Part shown: piece after piece, positions 26,248 through 34,543 of the stretch | How positions within the stretch are numbered: position 1 is the stretch's first letter | Layout: every line of letters begins with the position of its first letter | Assembly: GCA_963715675.1 (NCBI GenBank) | Contig: OY970265.1 | Location: forward strand, 2,170,001-2,234,000 | Origin: DASVWZ01 sp963715675 | Lineage (GTDB): Bacteria; Acidobacteriota; Terriglobia; Terriglobales; Acidobacteriaceae | Direction: 5' to 3' | Length of the DNA stretch: 64,000 nucleotides | Program-made: the position numbers and the translations under genes | Notes under the pieces: model-generated | Seen by the model: only the letters and a program-made list of their open reading frames with translations | Database searches by the model: none | What the model was told of the DNA's origin: nothing

Positions 26248-27219
26248 ATGAGAAAAAGTATTTGTTTGCTGGCTTGGGCGCTGAGCGGGCTCTGTGCATT
26301 GGCAAATGCACAAAGTGCGCCGGTGGAGTTGCAAACGCAGGTCACCGCGCCTTTCCGTTTCGTCGCTTACGGCGACACGCGGTTCACCGATCCCAAAGAT
26401 ACTGACGCCTCGAACCCCGAGGTGCGTCGCATTCTGGTTCGTGCCATCGCTGATGCTCACCCGGCTTTCATCTGTATTGGCGGGGATATTTCCTACAAGG
26501 GGTATGACGCCAGCGACTGGAAGATATGGGACGCCGAGACCGCGCTTTGGCGGGACCGGAAGATTCCCGTCTACCCCGCACTCGGCAATCATGATCTGAA
26601 GGGCGATGAGAAGACTGCCCTGGGCAACTACTTTCAGCGTTTTCCCGATCTGAAGAACAGCCGTTATTACTCCGTCCGCGCGGCCAATGTTCTTATACTG
26701 GCGCTGGACACTTCGCTCGACGAAACTGGCGGCCCGCAAGGCGACTGGCTGACCCGCAAGCTCGACACTCTGCCCCCCGACGTGGATTTTGTTTTCGTGG
26801 TCATGCACCATCCGCCCTACACCAGCTCTTCCGATATGAAGATGTTCGGAGGCGGCCACTCCGCGCGCTCCGAGGAACAGAAACTGGCCAGGATGCTGGA
26901 AGATCGGCAGCCCAAGATGCACGCGCGCCTGGTGGTTTTCAGCAGCCACGTCCATAACTACGAGCGCCATGAGCACGGCGGAATCACCTACTTTGTAACC
27001 GGGGGTGGCGGAGCTCATGCCTACCCGATCGACCGCGCAAAGGGAGATCCCTTCCAGAGCAAGGAAATCAACTATCACTACCTCCTGGTGGAAGTGGATC
27101 ACGGCCAGGCCACGATCACCATGAACCGCCTCGTACTGAGCGGTGGGAAGGAAGTCTGGACCCAGCCGGATTCGACTAGGATCGTTGCGCCCGCGGCCGC
27201 GAAGGCTGGGGCAAAATAA
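26248..27219 (+). CDS. Exported calcineurin-like metallophosphoesterase (purple-acid-phosphatase-like)
   Basis: A 323-residue protein with signal peptide (ending ANAQS) and a complete set of two-metal phosphoesterase motifs: FVAYGDTRF, CIGGDISYKGYD, ALGNHDLKGDE, VMHHPPYTSS and SSHVHNYERHEHGG. The last motif is typical of purple acid phosphatases. It should hydrolyse phosphomonoesters in the periplasm or outside the cell. The gene is coupled to the beta-propeller gene 9 bp upstream and follows a TonB receptor. Confidence 0.9.
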   Translation: MRKSICLLAWALSGLCALANAQSAPVELQTQVTAPFRFVAYGDTRFTDPKDTDASNPEVRRILVRAIADAHPAFICIGGDISYKGYDASDWKIWDAETALWRDRKIPVYPALGNHDLKGDEKTALGNYFQRFPDLKNSRYYSVRAANVLILALDTSLDETGGPQGDWLTRKLDTLPPDVDFVFVVMHHPPYTSSSDMKMFGGGHSARSEEQKLARMLEDRQPKMHARLVVFSSHVHNYERHEHGGITYFVTGGGGAHAYPIDRAKGDPFQSKEINYHYLLVEVDHGQATITMNRLVLSGGKEVWTQPDSTRIVAPAAAKAGAK

Positions 27220-27264
27220 GGGTTTGGCCGTCGACCGGGCCCGACTGTCGTACAATGACAGCGC

Positions 27265-28005
27265 TTGCCTGTGGCTGCTCAACTGGACCATCTGCGCGTG
27301 GTGCTGGTCTCTCCGCGCAATCCTCTCAACATCGGGGCCGCTGCGCGCGCCATGAGCAACTTCGGTTGCCTGCACCTGCGCCTGGTGAATCCCTACAAAG
27401 TCGCGTTTCGGGAAGCTCGGTCTGCTGTTGGCGCGACCGGCGTGCTTTCCGCGGCCGAAGAGTTTGAAAACGTAGCGGCGGCAGTGGCGGACTGCTCTTT
27501 GGTCGTGGGAACCACCGCAGTCCGTCACCGCGAGTTGCAGCATTCCCTCCGACGGCTGGAATACGGCGCCCGGCTCATCCGGAAACAACTTCCGTCGGCG
27601 CGCGTGGCGCTTTTGTTCGGCTCGGAAAAAACCGGCCTTTCGAACGAGGATCTCGGTCACTGTCACTGGCTCCTGCGCATACCTACGCGCGAAGAGCATA
27701 TTTCGATGAACCTGGGACAGGCCGCAGCGGTTTGCCTGTATGAACTAATTCGGGATGCAAAGGTTAAACCCGAGCGGACGGAGATCAAGCCTGCCAGTTC
27801 AGGCGAACTGGAGCGAATCACCACTTCCTTGTTTGAATTGCTGCAGGTCAGCGGCTATACAAAGCCGCGCGTGGCCCAATCCGCTGAAATCAAAACTCGC
27901 CGCATGATTCGCCGGCTGCACTTGGGAAGCGATGACGCGGAAGTCTTGCAGGGAATGCTGCGGCAAGTCCTGTGGAAGTTGGGCGCGGCCGACCGAAAGG
28001 TCTGA
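27265..28005 (+). CDS. TrmJ-like SPOUT RNA methyltransferase
   Basis: A 246-residue protein with the SPOUT-fold motifs of the TrmJ family, which 2'-O-methylates tRNA position 32 using S-adenosylmethionine. The motifs are NPLNIGAAARAMSNFG near residue 20, ALLFGSEKTGLSNEDL near 115 and HISMNLGQAAAVCLYEL near 148. Length matches E. coli TrmJ (246). The start is uncertain: TTG at 27265 or GTG at 27271, with a TACAAT at 27251-27256 just upstream that might be a -10 box. It could instead modify rRNA, as related proteins do. Confidence 0.85.
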   Translation: MPVAAQLDHLRVVLVSPRNPLNIGAAARAMSNFGCLHLRLVNPYKVAFREARSAVGATGVLSAAEEFENVAAAVADCSLVVGTTAVRHRELQHSLRRLEYGARLIRKQLPSARVALLFGSEKTGLSNEDLGHCHWLLRIPTREEHISMNLGQAAAVCLYELIRDAKVKPERTEIKPASSGELERITTSLFELLQVSGYTKPRVAQSAEIKTRRMIRRLHLGSDDAEVLQGMLRQVLWKLGAADRKV

Positions 28006-28069
28006 TTCTTCCCGGCCGGCTCATCCTGCCCGGCGGCAAAACCGATCGCAATCCGGCCTGACCGCCTTG

Positions 28070-28085
28070 TGTGACGTACATCACA
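28070..28085 (+). promoter_or_regulatory. CRP/FNR-family binding site candidate
   Basis: TGTGA (28070-28074), six bases, TCACA (28081-28085): the exact half-site sequence and spacing of CRP-type operators. It is 110 bp before the start of the heme-porin gene and 65 bp after the trmJ-like stop, the right place to control the electron-transfer gene cluster. The regulator itself is not in the window. Confidence 0.6.
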
Positions 28086-28194
28086 TCAGGACGTGACCGG
28101 AGACACAGCCCGGTGGTGCCCTTCTCCGCGAAAATCTTCCCCCAAGTGCCGTCGTAAGAGTTCAACCAACAAATCTGAACCGGGAGTCGATGAA

Positions 28195-29814
28195 ATGCGT
28201 GTGTCTCATCGGGTGTCTGTTTTCGCGCTTGTAGGAGTATGCTGCCTCTTGCTGTCTGCCAGCAGCTATGCCATTCCGGCATTCTCGCGGCAATACGGCA
28301 CCTCCTGTGCCACCTGCCACGTGGATTTTCCCAAGCTGAATGATTTCGGCAAAGCCTTCAAGGACGCCGGTTTCAAGTTTCCCAAGGATGACGAGAGCTT
28401 CCTCAAGATTCCTCCGGTCATGCTGGGCTCCCCGGCGCAAAAAGAACTCTGGCCGCACACCATTTTCCCCGGCCAGATTCCCGGAGCCATCCCCATCGGG
28501 CTGCGCTATAACCAGTTCTTTCAGGTCACCAGCGGCAACAGCAACCACTTTAACGCTCAACAGCCCCCGGGCACACCCTTCATCCCACAAACCGATTTTC
28601 AGACCGGCTTCTTCAGCATCTTCACCGCCGGAAACTTTGGCGACGACATCGCTTTCTGGGTCGACGACGACATCAGCGTCTCCGGCGCCAACGCCAACGG
28701 CGGGCTGGGCGACGCCTACCTGCGATTCGTGAACATCAGCCGGTTCCTGAAACTCCCCACCGACTCGGTCACCCTCAAAGTCGGACAGTTCGAACTCGAT
28801 CTGCCTTTCACCCAGGCGCGCGCCTACGACATCAGTCCGTTTGACATTTATACCCAGGCCAACATCGGCACCCAGAACCCAGCCTTTAACCAGCAATTGG
28901 TCAACAACGGCTACACCCTGGCCGATGTCGGCAAAGGGATTGAGATCAGCGGCGGCCACCATTACGGCGGCTATCGCTATGCCCTCGCCATCATCGACCA
29001 GAACACCACCGGGACTTCGGCACCCGCCCCCAACGTGCCTTCCGCCACCGGAGGCAACAGTGATGGGGTAGGCTTCAACTCCGACGCCAACTTCAAAGAT
29101 CTTTACGCCCGCTTCGCGTACCGGGCCAACCTGGAGCGCGATCCCGCCAGCCGCCACGACATTCAGGCCGCGGGCAAGAACGGACCGCAGACCCATAACT
29201 ACCTCACCATTGGCTCCTACTATCTCTACGGACGTTCGGTGCAGCGCATCGCGGGCTTCACTGACATGACCGCCACCACACCGAACACCCTGCTCACCGC
29301 CCGCGAGCCCTTCTATCGAGTGGGCGGCGATTTCGATTTCAACCTGCACGACAAATTCGACATTTACGGGCTCTACATGTACGGCCACGATAACAGCCTG
29401 GCGCCGTTCACTCCGGCGGGCTTTGGCGGGCCGAGCGCGTTCCTGAGCGCCAGTCCGGCAACGTTTTCCGGCGGCTTCATGCAGGCCGATTACATGATCT
29501 ATCCGTGGATGATGGCCATCATGCGCTGGGACCGGGTGAACTCGCGGGCCGATCTGCTGAACGGATATACCGCGGGCAGTTTGAATGAAATCGTCACGCC
29601 GTTCTTTTCGCCGTTCAGTTCGGTGCGCAACCGCTTTACGCCGGGCGCGCAATTCCTGATTCACGCCAACATCAAAGCGTCGTTTGAATATCAAATCAGA
29701 CCCAAGCAGGTGGTCTACAACCCGAACTCGATCAGCGCCAGTGGAATTCCGGCGCAATTGACCAATCCGTTCCGCACCAATACCGCTACCGCTGCGTTGG
29801 AGTTTGTGTATTGA
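28195..29814 (+). CDS. Outer-membrane beta-barrel protein with an N-terminal c-type heme motif
   Basis: A 539-residue exported protein. After the signal peptide (ending SSYAIP) comes a single heme-binding motif, C38-A-T-C41-H42, in QYGTSCATCHVDFPKLNDFG. The rest alternates hydrophobic and polar residues, is rich in glycine, asparagine and aromatic residues, and ends with an aromatic tyrosine (ALEFVY), as outer-membrane barrels do. The start at 28195 has GGGAG eight bases upstream. It could be a heme-plugged porin carrying electrons across the outer membrane, by analogy with MtrB/PioB-type systems; it is not recognisably homologous to them. It heads the electron-transfer cluster. Confidence 0.8.
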   Translation: MRVSHRVSVFALVGVCCLLLSASSYAIPAFSRQYGTSCATCHVDFPKLNDFGKAFKDAGFKFPKDDESFLKIPPVMLGSPAQKELWPHTIFPGQIPGAIPIGLRYNQFFQVTSGNSNHFNAQQPPGTPFIPQTDFQTGFFSIFTAGNFGDDIAFWVDDDISVSGANANGGLGDAYLRFVNISRFLKLPTDSVTLKVGQFELDLPFTQARAYDISPFDIYTQANIGTQNPAFNQQLVNNGYTLADVGKGIEISGGHHYGGYRYALAIIDQNTTGTSAPAPNVPSATGGNSDGVGFNSDANFKDLYARFAYRANLERDPASRHDIQAAGKNGPQTHNYLTIGSYYLYGRSVQRIAGFTDMTATTPNTLLTAREPFYRVGGDFDFNLHDKFDIYGLYMYGHDNSLAPFTPAGFGGPSAFLSASPATFSGGFMQADYMIYPWMMAIMRWDRVNSRADLLNGYTAGSLNEIVTPFFSPFSSVRNRFTPGAQFLIHANIKASFEYQIRPKQVVYNPNSISASGIPAQLTNPFRTNTATAALEFVY

Positions 29815-29910
29815 GTGTTCGTATACTGTTTGTTGGTGTGCCGGACGTTGTGCACTAAAACCTGGGGAGGCTCGCCTCCCCACACATTTTCTGAATCCTG
29901 AGGAGAACTC

Positions 29911-30492
29911 ATGAAGCGCAATGTTCTACTGGCAGTACTTCTAACCATGGCTCTGAGCTTGTTCGCCCACGCTGGATCCATCACCGGCAAAGTTTCTGGA
30001 GTCAGCGGCGAGTCGGTCGTCTATGTGGAAGCGATCGCGGGAAAGACTTTCCCCGCCCCGACCCAACAACCTGTGATGGACCAGAAAGGTCTGATGTTTC
30101 AGCCCCACATCGTGGCCGTCCAACAGGGCACGACGGTGCAGTTCCTGAACAGCGACAGCGTTGCCCACAACGTTTTCTGGATCTCCATCGGCGGCAACAA
30201 GAAACTGGGACACAACCTGGGAACCTGGCCGCAGGGTGAAAAACGGCCGTTCAAGTTTGACAACCCCGGAGTCGTCTCGCTGCTGTGCAACGTGCATCCG
30301 GAGATGTCCGGCTACATTATCGTCTCTCCAACCCCGTACTTCGCGAAGAGTGATAAATCCGGCGAGTACAAGATCGAGAACGTTCCGGACGGCAGCTACG
30401 CCGTGACGGCCTGGCACGAAGGGGCAAAGAACCAGTCCAAACCGGTGACGGTTGCCGGTGATTCCAAAGCTGATTTTACCTTGAGCAAGTAA
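29911..30492 (+). CDS. Secreted cupredoxin-like copper protein with a carboxypeptidase-regulatory-like tail
   Basis: A 193-residue protein with signal peptide (ending LFAHAG). Residues about 60-140 form a plastocyanin-like domain with a full type 1 copper ligand set: H86 in DSVAHNVFW, then C126, H129 and M132 in LLCNVHPEMSG. The C-terminal part (SGEYKIENVPDGSYAVTAWH) is a carboxypeptidase-regulatory-like beta fold. It is a likely mobile or surface-bound electron carrier. It lies 96 bp after the heme-barrel gene and 83 bp before the oxidoreductase, with good spacing for one transcript. Confidence 0.88.
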   Translation: MKRNVLLAVLLTMALSLFAHAGSITGKVSGVSGESVVYVEAIAGKTFPAPTQQPVMDQKGLMFQPHIVAVQQGTTVQFLNSDSVAHNVFWISIGGNKKLGHNLGTWPQGEKRPFKFDNPGVVSLLCNVHPEMSGYIIVSPTPYFAKSDKSGEYKIENVPDGSYAVTAWHEGAKNQSKPVTVAGDSKADFTLSK

Positions 30493-30575
30493 GCGGCCGG
30501 GGAGCGGATTGACCCTCCGTTTCCCCTGATTTCTTTGCCGATTTGCCGAGCAAGCTGGACTGCCTCCACGCCATC

Positions 30576-32564
30576 ATGCTGAAACGCTACAAGAACAAGA
30601 AAGTCGACGCGGATTGGCTCAACACCAATTTCCCGTGCATGATGGCCTGCCCTGCTCACACTAATGCGGGGCGATACGTAGGACTGATTGCCGAAGGCCG
30701 GTTTGAAGAAGCCTACCGAATCGCCCGAGACCCGAACCCGTTGGCCAGCATCTGCGGCCGGGTCTGCGCCCACCCCTGCGAAACCGCTTGCCGCCGCGGA
30801 GAGATTGATCGTCCAATTTCGATTCGCGCACTGAAGAGATTCCTGACCGAGCGGTACGGGCCGGAGTCCAGGCGACCGGTCGACGTCAGCGTTGGCCGTG
30901 GACAAAAGAAACTCCCTTACAAGATCGCGGTCGTCGGTGGCGGACCGGTTGGCCTCGCTGCCGCCCACGATCTTGCTCTAATGGGCTATTCGGTCACCAT
31001 CTTCGAAGCCGCGCCGGTGGCTGGAGGGATGCTCTATCTCGGCATCCCTGAGTACCGGTTGCCCCGCGACGTGGTGGAATCCCAGGTGCGTGAGATTCTC
31101 CAAACCGGCGACATCACGCTCAAACTCAACCACACTGCCGGACGCGACTTCATGATTTCCGACCTGCGACATCAGGGCTTCGACGCCGTGCTGATTGCCG
31201 TGGGGGCGCACCGGAGCCGCGATCTTACGATTCCGGGCGTGGACCTGGACGGAGTGTACAAGGGCATCGACTTCCTGCTCAACGTTAATTTGGGTTACAA
31301 GTTCACCATTGGAAAAAAGGTCATCGTGATCGGCGGCGGGAACGTGGCCATGGACGTGGCGCGGTCCGCAGCGCGCGAGGTGGTTCGCCAGCACGCGGCG
31401 GGCGTCGAGGATCTGGAGCCTTCCCAGGAAAACGTTGCCGCCGTGGCCACCCGCGAAATGGTGGACATTTCTCTTTCCGCGTTGCGCTTGGGAGCGACCG
31501 AGGTCGATCTGGTCTGCCTGGAAAAGCGCGAGGAGATGCCGGCCGCTCTTGAGGAAATCGAAGAGGCGGAGGGCGAAGGCATCATCATGTATCCGGGCCT
31601 CGGTCCGAAGCGGATGATCGGCAAAGAGGGCCGAGTCGTTGCTCTGGAAGCGTTGAAGACCAAGTGGGTGTTTGATGAGAACCGGCGATTCAACCCGGCG
31701 TTCTATGAAGGCAGCGAAACGGTGCTGGCTTGCGACACCATCATCATGGCGATCGGGCAGGCGCCTCGTCTGGACTTCCTGAAACCGGAAGACGGAGTCG
31801 AACTTTCGCCCCGCGGTCTGATCGCGATCAATCCCCAAACTTTGATGACCTCCGCTTCCGGCATTTTCGCGGGCGGTGATTGTGCCTTCGGCCCGCGCCT
31901 GATCATTGACAGCGTGGCTGACGGAAAGCGCGCCGCGGTTGGAATCGACGAATATCTCAGAGGCGGAAAGCACCCCGAGCCGATCATTGAAGTCGAAGTT
32001 TTCAAGCGACACAGCATGCCGCTGGAATTGCTCGATCTGGTGCGCCAGCCGGTTCCCATGCTTCCTCTGGAACGCCGCACCGGCGTGACCGAAGTGGAAG
32101 TCGGCTATGACGCCGATCGCGCGATCGAGGAAGCCCAGCGCTGCCTGCATTGCTGGGTAAACACGGTTTTCGAAGGCACTCCGGAAGATGGCAGCATGTG
32201 CATTCTGTGCGGCGGGTGCGTGGATGTCTGTCCGGAAAACTGTCTGGAACTGGTTTCGCTCGGCCGCATAGAGTTCGAGTCTGGCGTGGTGCAACAGATC
32301 CGCGACAATCAGGAGTTGTTCGGCGTCGAATTCGACGAAGTGCAAGCGGACGAACTCGGCGTGGTGACTGGCTCCGCCATGTTGAAGGATGAGACCCGCT
32401 GCATTCGTTGCGGCCTCTGCGCCATGCGCTGTCCGGTTGGAACGATCACCATGGAATCCTACAACTTGATTCCGGCCGAACCGACCGGATTGATTTCGAT
32501 TGAAGCCATCGATGGCCCACTACGACCCAAAACGCAGGCCGTTGCAGGCGCGGGTCCGAGGTAA
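30576..32564 (+). CDS. GltD-like FAD/NAD(P) oxidoreductase with extra ferredoxin-type [4Fe-4S] clusters
   Basis: A 662-residue flavoprotein from the ATG at 30576 (a TTG at 30543 is possible; neither has a clear ribosome binding site). The N-terminal iron-sulfur domain has C21, C25, C60, C64, C68 and C72 (FPCMMACPAH, CGRVCAHPCETAC), as in glutamate synthase small subunit. FAD binds at GGGPVG (121-126) and NAD(P)H at GGGNVA (253-258). The C-terminus adds two ferredoxin clusters, C542-C545-C548-C552 and C609-C612-C615-C619. No glutamate synthase large subunit is nearby. Instead, the Rieske gene starts 3 bp later, so it probably passes electrons between NAD(P)H and the cytochrome b complex. Confidence 0.9.
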   Translation: MLKRYKNKKVDADWLNTNFPCMMACPAHTNAGRYVGLIAEGRFEEAYRIARDPNPLASICGRVCAHPCETACRRGEIDRPISIRALKRFLTERYGPESRRPVDVSVGRGQKKLPYKIAVVGGGPVGLAAAHDLALMGYSVTIFEAAPVAGGMLYLGIPEYRLPRDVVESQVREILQTGDITLKLNHTAGRDFMISDLRHQGFDAVLIAVGAHRSRDLTIPGVDLDGVYKGIDFLLNVNLGYKFTIGKKVIVIGGGNVAMDVARSAAREVVRQHAAGVEDLEPSQENVAAVATREMVDISLSALRLGATEVDLVCLEKREEMPAALEEIEEAEGEGIIMYPGLGPKRMIGKEGRVVALEALKTKWVFDENRRFNPAFYEGSETVLACDTIIMAIGQAPRLDFLKPEDGVELSPRGLIAINPQTLMTSASGIFAGGDCAFGPRLIIDSVADGKRAAVGIDEYLRGGKHPEPIIEVEVFKRHSMPLELLDLVRQPVPMLPLERRTGVTEVEVGYDADRAIEEAQRCLHCWVNTVFEGTPEDGSMCILCGGCVDVCPENCLELVSLGRIEFESGVVQQIRDNQELFGVEFDEVQADELGVVTGSAMLKDETRCIRCGLCAMRCPVGTITMESYNLIPAEPTGLISIEAIDGPLRPKTQAVAGAGPR

Positions 32565-32567
32565 GCA

Positions 32568-33056
32568 ATGTCCGAGGAGAAGAAAAATACGCCAGGAGAG
32601 GCAACCGAACTCAACCGCCGCGAGTTTTTCACCAAACTGGGGCTAGGTTCGCTGAGCATCGCCGCTGCCGGAACCGCGGTATTTTCCTACCAGCTTTTGT
32701 CGCCGAACGTGTTGTACGAGCCCTCCCCTATCGTCAACGCGGGCAAGCCGGAAAGCTACGCCCCGGATTCGGTGACCCTTGACGTGAACTCGGGAATTTA
32801 CCTGGTTCACGCGAAAGAAGGTTTCTTTTCGCTCAGCGCGGTCTGCACTCATCTCGGCTGCCTGACCGCCTGGAAACCGGAACTGGGCATCATTGCCTGC
32901 CCGTGCCACGGCAGCAAGTTTCATCGCGAGGGTGACAAGATTGAAGGGCCCGCACCCAAGCCATTACCCTGGCTCCGCACCTGGGTCAGCGACGAGGGCG
33001 ACTTGATGGTGGATCGTTCCATAACAATTGCTCCGATGCAGTTCGTGAGGGTGTAA
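32568..33056 (+). CDS. Rieske [2Fe-2S] protein of a cytochrome bc complex
   Basis: A 162-residue protein with a twin-arginine-like N-terminus (LNRREFFTKLGLGS) and one anchor helix, then the Rieske fold. Cluster ligands are in C93-T-H95-L-G-C98 and C111-P-C113-H114-G-S, with C98 and C113 able to form the usual disulfide. It carries electrons from quinol at the Qo site to a c-type cytochrome. It sits 3 bp after the FAD oxidoreductase and 3 bp before cytochrome b. Confidence 0.95.
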   Translation: MSEEKKNTPGEATELNRREFFTKLGLGSLSIAAAGTAVFSYQLLSPNVLYEPSPIVNAGKPESYAPDSVTLDVNSGIYLVHAKEGFFSLSAVCTHLGCLTAWKPELGIIACPCHGSKFHREGDKIEGPAPKPLPWLRTWVSDEGDLMVDRSITIAPMQFVRV

Positions 33057-33059
33057 GCC

Positions 33060-33838
<779 letters not shown>

Positions 33839-33842
<4 letters not shown>

Positions 33843-34543
33843 GCGACCCCAAAGATTTCGTTGCGGGCATGGACTCGAACGCGCGCAAGACGCCGAGGCG
33901 CATCGCCTTCATCACTCGGCGCACCTCGGCCCAGGTAAAAGTGTTCGACGAGCAGCAGATACAGACCTATCCCGAGGTTTTGTTCCGCGCGATCGTGGCC
34001 ATTGAAGTTCTGGCGATCGCGCTGGTATTGGTGGCGCTGTTGTTCAATGCTCCGCTGGAAGGATTGGCGGACCCGTCGCACACGCCCAATCCGGCCAAAG
34101 CGCCCTGGTACTTCCTGGGCCTACAGGAAATGCTCCACTACTTTCCGCCGGTGGTCGCTGGAGTGCTGGTGCCAACCCTGGTGGTGATTGCTTTGGTGGT
34201 GATTCCCTATTTCAACATCAACATCGAAGCGGAAGGACTGTTCCTGAAGGATCGACGGCGGCGCCTGCAGATTTTTTACTTTGCCACTGCCGCGCTTGCT
34301 CTTTTTTTGTTGCTGTTCGATGTCTATGTGGCACTGGTTCCGACGTTGATCGTCGCCGGATTCATGGTTCTGGCGGCGTACAGTTCGCCGGACTCGCCTT
34401 CGGCCTTCCGCCGATATCTTGCCGCCAAGCCGCTTTCTTACTGGGTTATGACCTGGTTTCTGGTCGAACTGGTCGTGCTCACCGCGATTGGCACCTTCTT
34501 TCGTGGCCCAGGCTGGTCCTGGGTCTGGCCCTGGAGGAGTTGA
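33839..34543 (+). CDS. Cytochrome b C-terminal subunit (subunit IV-like)
   Basis: A 234-residue membrane protein corresponding to the C-terminal helices of cytochrome b. The Qo-site loop reads AKAPWYFLGLQEMLHYF (A88-P-W-Y91), where PEWY is usual in proteobacterial and mitochondrial proteins; the glutamate thought to help proton exit is not at that place. About four helices follow an extended polar N-terminus of some 45 residues. The start overlaps the b6-like gene (ATGA), and the stop directly abuts the GTG start of the multiheme cytochrome. Confidence 0.9.

Noticed and set aside
28162..29883. A 573-codon minus-strand frame opposite the heme-barrel gene
   Set aside because: The plus-strand frame has a signal peptide, a CxxCH motif and a good ribosome site; the minus-strand product is valine/glycine-rich with no motif.
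30543..32564. Glutamate synthase small subunit (gltD) as the name of the flavoprotein
   Set aside because: The protein carries two extra C-terminal ferredoxin clusters and has no gltB nearby; it abuts the Rieske gene, so a plain gltD label would mislead.
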